From positions 1-64,000 of the forward strand of contig CAZART010000009.1 of NCBI GenBank assembly GCA_964487555.1: a DNA stretch of 64,000 nt, in the 5' to 3' direction. Source of the stretch: CAZART01 sp964487555 (GTDB lineage: Bacteria; Bacteroidota; Rhodothermia; Rhodothermales; VXPQ01). Shown here piece by piece: positions 60,541 to 64,000 of the stretch; position 1 is the stretch's first letter; every line of letters starts with the position of its first letter. The notes beneath the pieces are model-generated. The model saw only the letters and a program-made list of their open reading frames with translations, did not search any database and was not told the origin of the DNA. The translations under genes were made by a program, and so were the position numbers.

Positions 60541-61971
60541 TTGGGCTGGATCGTCCTTCTTCCGCCAATAGTTGCCATCGGGCTCGCGCTCTGGACGCGA
60601 CAGGTGTACCTGTCGCTCATGGCCGGCCTTCTGATCGGCACGATGATTCTGGTGGGGGGCAATCCGCTCCTCGGGCTTCGCGAGCTCGCCGACCAGCTCG
60701 TCGGCGTCTTTGCCGATGCCGGCAACACCCGCGTCGTGTTCTTCTGTCTGCTCGTCGGAGGATTGATCGCTCTCGTGCAGGTTTCCGGCGGCGTGCACGG
60801 CTTCATCGCCTGGGCTCAGCGTCGCGGCTGGGGCACCACGCGGCGCGGCGCGGAGCTGCTCGCATGGATGGTGGGCATGGCAATCTTCGTCGAATCGAGC
60901 ATCACCTCGCTGACGGTCGGAGCGGTCAGCCGGCCCTTTTTCGACACGCTCCGCCTTCCGCGTGAGAAATTGGCTTACTACTGCGATGCGACGAGCGCGC
61001 CGGTCTGTATGTCGATTCCGCTTAACGGGTGGGGCGCATACGTCCTCGGCTTGCTGGCTTCGCAGGGCATGACGGAGGGCGCGGTGGCTCTGCTGGCCGG
61101 TTCGCTCCTTTTCAACTTCTTCTCGATCGGCGCGATTCTAGCTGCGCTCATTCTTGCGGTAACGGGATGGGGATTCGGACCTATGCGACGCGCCGAGGAA
61201 CGCGCAGCGGAGACGGGAGACGTGACGCGGCCCGGGTCCAGGCCGATGATCTCCGAAGAAGTCGCCGACATCACCCCCGTTCCACATTCCAAGCATCAGG
61301 TAATGGATCTCGTGATCCCCATATTGATCATGGTCATCATGATTTTCGTCGGGCTTCTCGTGACCGGGGGCGGCAATCTGATGGCCGGCAGCGGTTCTAC
61401 GGCCGTACTCTGGGCCGTCGGTACGGCGGTGCTCGGCGCCATGATTCTCTACGCCGTGCCTCGCCGGCGGCTGGGCGGCCGCTCATTGCTCACGCCCGCC
61501 GATTCCGTAGACTGGGTACTGAAGGGTTCCTCGGGACTTGTCGGAGTTACGTTTCTCATTGTACTGGCCTTCGCGCTCGGTCAGGTGTCGCGCGAGCTCG
61601 ACATGGGCAGTTACGTCGTCGGATTGATCGGAACGGGGGGACCTACGTGGTGGATACCGGCCGTCGTCTTTGCCATCGGATCTTTCGTATCGTTCACCCT
61701 GGGTTCGTCGTGGACATCGTACGCCATACTCATCCCGATCGCACTACCCCTCGCTCAGGGCCTGGAAATCTCCACTCCGCTCATGCTCGGTGCCGTACTG
61801 TCGGGCGGCGTTTTTGGCGACTATTCCTCGCCGCTCTCCGACACGTCCATCATCTCGTCAATGTCCGCGGCCTGCGATCACGTCGACCACGTGAACACGC
61901 AGATGCCCTACGCCGTGATGGTAGCCGTCGGGTCTATTCTATGTTTTCTGGTTGCAGGAGTGTTCGTTTGA
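60541..61971 (+). CDS. NhaC-family Na+/H+ antiporter
   Basis: 476 residues, about 12 membrane segments. The start is TTG, forced by a stop 11 codons upstream and no ATG or GTG between. AWMVGMAIFVESSITSLTVG, PLNGWGAYVLGLLASQGMTE and LSGGVFGDYSSPLSDTSIIS carry the conserved acidic and serine residues of the NhaC/ArcD-type superfamily; GSSWTSYAILIPIALPL is a further core helix. The FGDYSSPLSDT motif is typical of NhaC. Likely roles are sodium extrusion or malate/lactate-coupled antiport. Confidence 0.9.
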   Translation: MGWIVLLPPIVAIGLALWTRQVYLSLMAGLLIGTMILVGGNPLLGLRELADQLVGVFADAGNTRVVFFCLLVGGLIALVQVSGGVHGFIAWAQRRGWGTTRRGAELLAWMVGMAIFVESSITSLTVGAVSRPFFDTLRLPREKLAYYCDATSAPVCMSIPLNGWGAYVLGLLASQGMTEGAVALLAGSLLFNFFSIGAILAALILAVTGWGFGPMRRAEERAAETGDVTRPGSRPMISEEVADITPVPHSKHQVMDLVIPILIMVIMIFVGLLVTGGGNLMAGSGSTAVLWAVGTAVLGAMILYAVPRRRLGGRSLLTPADSVDWVLKGSSGLVGVTFLIVLAFALGQVSRELDMGSYVVGLIGTGGPTWWIPAVVFAIGSFVSFTLGSSWTSYAILIPIALPLAQGLEISTPLMLGAVLSGGVFGDYSSPLSDTSIISSMSAACDHVDHVNTQMPYAVMVAVGSILCFLVAGVFV

Positions 61972-62033
61972 GCCTTGGTCTTTCGGATGGACGCCTGTCA
62001 GGAACGCGCCTGCTGCGACGCCGTTGACGATTC

Positions 62034-62246
62034 ATGTTTGACGGCCAAGCTTTCCATTCGTGGTCACACATTTTTCTTGGCGCCGCCGTCTTCGCGATTC
62101 TATTCGGCGTGATGACTGCCATGGGAGAGGCATTGTTCGACGGCTATTTTCGTCCATCACGTGTCTCATTAGCGCTCGCGGCGGGGGCGTTCATCGGTTA
62201 TCTTTGCGTCGCCCTTCTCGTGCGCTATGAAGAGGCACAGGACTAG
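62034..62246 (+). CDS. Small two-helix membrane protein
   Basis: 70 residues: a polar start (MFDGQAFHSWSH), a first helix (IFLGAAVFAILFGVMTAMGE), a polar loop, a second helix (SLALAAGAFIGYLCVALLV) and an acidic end (RYEEAQD). No family recognised. It lies 62 bases after the antiporter and on the same strand, so it could be an accessory subunit or an unrelated small protein. Confidence 0.5.
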   Translation: MFDGQAFHSWSHIFLGAAVFAILFGVMTAMGEALFDGYFRPSRVSLALAAGAFIGYLCVALLVRYEEAQD

Positions 62247-62369
62247 CCCGGAGAGCGCGCTTTTCAGACGTAACGATCTGCGAAGCCGGGACCACAGAGC
62301 CAGGTCAAGAGATATATGTTAGAGCCTGCCTGGAAGCGGTTCCAGTAGTCATGGACTTGAGGTTTAACC

Positions 62370-63224
62370 ATGTATAATGAAAGGTCATCCGATGGGATCA
62401 ATAGCAGAGATGACAACCGGACCGCGTACGAAAGGGCGGACGCCGAAAATGTTGATCCTCGCTGCATCCCCCAAAGTCTCGACGAAGCGCCTCCGGTCGG
62501 CCAAGAGATCGAATATCCGGGCTACTCGGATGACGACCACGAGACGTGGCGAATCCTGGTGAATCGTCAGATGGACATGCTGCCGGGGAGGGCCGGGGAG
62601 GCCTTCGTGAACGGTGTCGAAATGCTGGGGCTCCGCAGTGATACCATTCCGGCGCTGAAGAATCTGAGTCGGATACTGGAGGAGGCGACCGGCTGGCGTA
62701 TCGCTCGAATTCCCGGCCTGCTTCATGAAAAAGATTTCTTCAATTTACTCGCAACTCGAACATTTCCCTCTACGGATTACATCCGCGGTCGCGGCGAAAT
62801 CGACTATACGCCGGCGCCCGACCTTTTCCACGACATTTTCGGCCACATGCCGATGTTGACGCAGCCCGCCTATGCTGATTTCTACCAGATGTTCGGGCGC
62901 GCCGCACTGAACGCCGAAGGTGCGGATCGGCCACGGCTAGAGCGATTCCATTGGTTCACGGTCGAGTTTGGTCTGATCCGCGAGGATAACGGGGTTCGCA
63001 TCTTCGGGGCGGGGATCCTGTCATCGAAAAATGAAGTCACGCATGCCCTATCCGATGACGTGGAGAAGGTCGACTTCGATCCGGTACGAATCGTCGAGCA
63101 GGACTACGACGTGTGGCACTTGCAGGATCTACTCTTCGTACTCGACTCGTTCGAGCAGCTCGTAGAGGGCTTCAGCCACTGGACAGGCGAGAAGGGACTG
63201 CTTCAGACCTCCGATGGAAACTGA
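62370..63224 (+). CDS. phhA: Phenylalanine 4-monooxygenase
   Basis: 284 residues, the normal size of bacterial enzymes without a regulatory ACT domain. His154 and His159 in LFHDIFGHMPML and Glu199 in HWFTVEFGLI are the iron-binding facial triad; FDPVRIVEQDYDVWHLQDLL is the family C-terminus. It converts phenylalanine to tyrosine with a pterin cofactor. No pterin carbinolamine dehydratase is adjacent. The acylphosphatase begins 22 bases after the stop. Confidence 0.95.
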   Translation: MYNERSSDGINSRDDNRTAYERADAENVDPRCIPQSLDEAPPVGQEIEYPGYSDDDHETWRILVNRQMDMLPGRAGEAFVNGVEMLGLRSDTIPALKNLSRILEEATGWRIARIPGLLHEKDFFNLLATRTFPSTDYIRGRGEIDYTPAPDLFHDIFGHMPMLTQPAYADFYQMFGRAALNAEGADRPRLERFHWFTVEFGLIREDNGVRIFGAGILSSKNEVTHALSDDVEKVDFDPVRIVEQDYDVWHLQDLLFVLDSFEQLVEGFSHWTGEKGLLQTSDGN

Positions 63225-63245
63225 ACTCCAACCCTATTTGAGGTG

Positions 63246-63521
63246 ATGGAACGAGTCGAAGTTCAGGTGACCGGCCGCGTTCAGGGAGTGGGTTTTCGGC
63301 ACTTCGCATCCCAGCAGGCGAGGCGGGTCGGGGTGGGCGGATGGGTCCGAAATGAGCGAGACGGCTCCGTACGCGTCGTCGCCGAAGGCCCCCACGACTT
63401 GCTTGAAGCGTTTCTCGAGCGTCTTCAGAAGGGCCCGGGCGGCGCCGGCGTTCAGGAAGTGCGCCCGAACTGGATGGCCGCCTCGGGAGAGTTTAGCGGG
63501 TTTACGGTGCGATTCTTCTAG
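63246..63521 (+). CDS. acyP: Acylphosphatase
   Basis: 91 residues. The phosphate loop GRVQGVGFRHF (about 10-20) with its arginine, and the catalytic asparagine in GWVRNERDGSVRVVAEG, are both intact. It hydrolyses acyl phosphates such as carbamoyl and acetyl phosphate. The gene starts ATG directly after a GAGGTG ribosome binding site. Its stop touches the stop of the convergent phosphorylase gene with no bases between. Confidence 0.96.
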   Translation: MERVEVQVTGRVQGVGFRHFASQQARRVGVGGWVRNERDGSVRVVAEGPHDLLEAFLERLQKGPGGAGVQEVRPNWMAASGEFSGFTVRFF

Positions 63522-64000
63522 TCACCCGCCTGCGGCCGCTCTTCGCTGCGGCGGCTCTGCGCGCGCGTAGATGGTATGCGCATAGTCGATGATCATGCGC
63601 TCGGCGCTGAAATCCGCCGGCAAGATCTTCATCGCCGACTTTATACGCTTCATCCAGAGGGTTGGAATGCCGCGACCATCGCGCTCGTAAAACGCTGGAA
63701 TAACGCTGTGTTCGAGGACCTCGTAGAGACTCCTGGCATCACGTGCATCCTGCTCTTGCTGGTCGAGCCCTTCCTCCGTCTCAGACCCGATCGCCCAACC
63801 ATTCGTGCCGTCGTATCCTTCCGGCCACCATCCGTCGAGAATAGATAGATTGAGCCCACCATGAATCGAGACTTTCTGGCCGCTTGTACCACTGGCTTCC
63901 ATGGGGCGTCGGGGATTGTTCAGCCAGACGTCACAGCCTGATATGAGCATTCGACCGACTTCCATGTCGTAATTCTCTAGAAATACGACGCGTCCGTTCA
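63522..64000 (-). CDS. glgP: Alpha-glucan phosphorylase, C-terminal part (5' end outside window)
   Basis: The last 159 residues, open to the window edge (frame continues FLENYDMEVGR upstream). GCDVWLNNPRRPMEASG is followed by GTSGQK, whose lysine holds pyridoxal phosphate; the family usually has Met where Gln is here. IHGGLNLSILDGWWPEGYDG matches the divergent TIGR02094-type phosphorylases common in thermophiles and Bacteroidota. It releases glucose 1-phosphate from glycogen or maltodextrin. Most of the gene, including the N-terminal DUF3417 region if present, is beyond the window. Confidence 0.93.
   Translation of the reverse strand, partial: NGRVVFLENYDMEVGRMLISGCDVWLNNPRRPMEASGTSGQKVSIHGGLNLSILDGWWPEGYDGTNGWAIGSETEEGLDQQEQDARDARSLYEVLEHSVIPAFYERDGRGIPTLWMKRIKSAMKILPADFSAERMIIDYAHTIYARAEPPQRRAAAGG

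Noticed and set aside
1..64000. tRNA, rRNA, insertion sequences, prophage or integrase genes
   Set aside because: No T-loop/anticodon patterns, transposase motifs or att-like duplications were recognised on either strand by eye; a dedicated scan was not possible.

Overview
The window looks like part of a chromosome scaffold from a GC-rich (roughly 60 percent, by eye) Gram-negative bacterium of the Bacteroidota/Rhodothermota side of the tree, probably a Rhodothermia-like marine or environmental lineage. The reasons are the character of the EF-P, IF-1 and BCCP proteins, BamD and TamA/TamB (two membranes), an orphan TIGR02999-type ECF sigma factor, many lipoproteins, Tat-exported Gfo/Idh/MocA and TIM-barrel sugar enzymes, DUF1080 and PmoA/DUF6807 proteins, and many weak or TTG/GTG starts. 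Taxonomy is inference. Three runs of exactly 100 N are scaffold gaps (8490-8589, 31215-31314, 44130-44229). No rRNA, tRNA, CRISPR, integrase or transposase was recognised.

Layout. 1-5 kb: the end of a molybdopterin oxidoreductase, RidA, an acetyltransferase, an omega-amidase-like nitrilase, a ParB/Srx-fold protein and a ROK sugar kinase without its zinc cysteines. 5-11 kb: a sugar-type cluster with a sodium/solute symporter, a small membrane protein, a Tat-exported TIM-barrel epimerase, a DUF6807 lipoprotein and a Tat-exported Gfo/Idh oxidoreductase; two of these genes are separated by a 19-bp tandem repeat built from a ribosome binding site and stop codons. 11-17 kb: ABC-F (Uup), ECF sigma, small membrane proteins, acetyltransferase and a Gmad2 lipoprotein. 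17-25 kb: a tamA-tamB pair. 25-38 kb: mixed accessory genes (TPR, DinB, ExoD, desaturase, ABC exporter, infA, DUF1080, dihaem cytochrome, GH30-like hydrolase, a DinB remnant, an RRM protein).

38-48 kb holds the most unusual locus: a membrane GT2 polysaccharide synthase, a one-TM linker protein, a membrane protein joining a GATase-like and a NodB-like domain whose metal ligands appear to be gone, and a KaiC-like protein with an altered P-loop, a long repeat linker and a degenerate GGDEF domain that keeps an RxxD c-di-GMP I-site. The last gene is broken only by an artefactual scaffold gap: both contig ends carry the same 55 bases, and removing the duplicate gives one intact 756-residue frame. 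Together they suggest a synthase-dependent exopolysaccharide machine under PelD-like c-di-GMP control, but with different parts.

48-64 kb is mostly housekeeping: a CoA-acylating aldehyde dehydrogenase with a possible encapsulation tail, efp-accB-accC-gcvH-guaA, a TPR/periplasmic-binding protein, bamD, nadD, a NagZ-like GH3, a thioredoxin-like protein, an NhaC-type antiporter, phenylalanine hydroxylase, acylphosphatase and the 3' end of an alpha-glucan phosphorylase.
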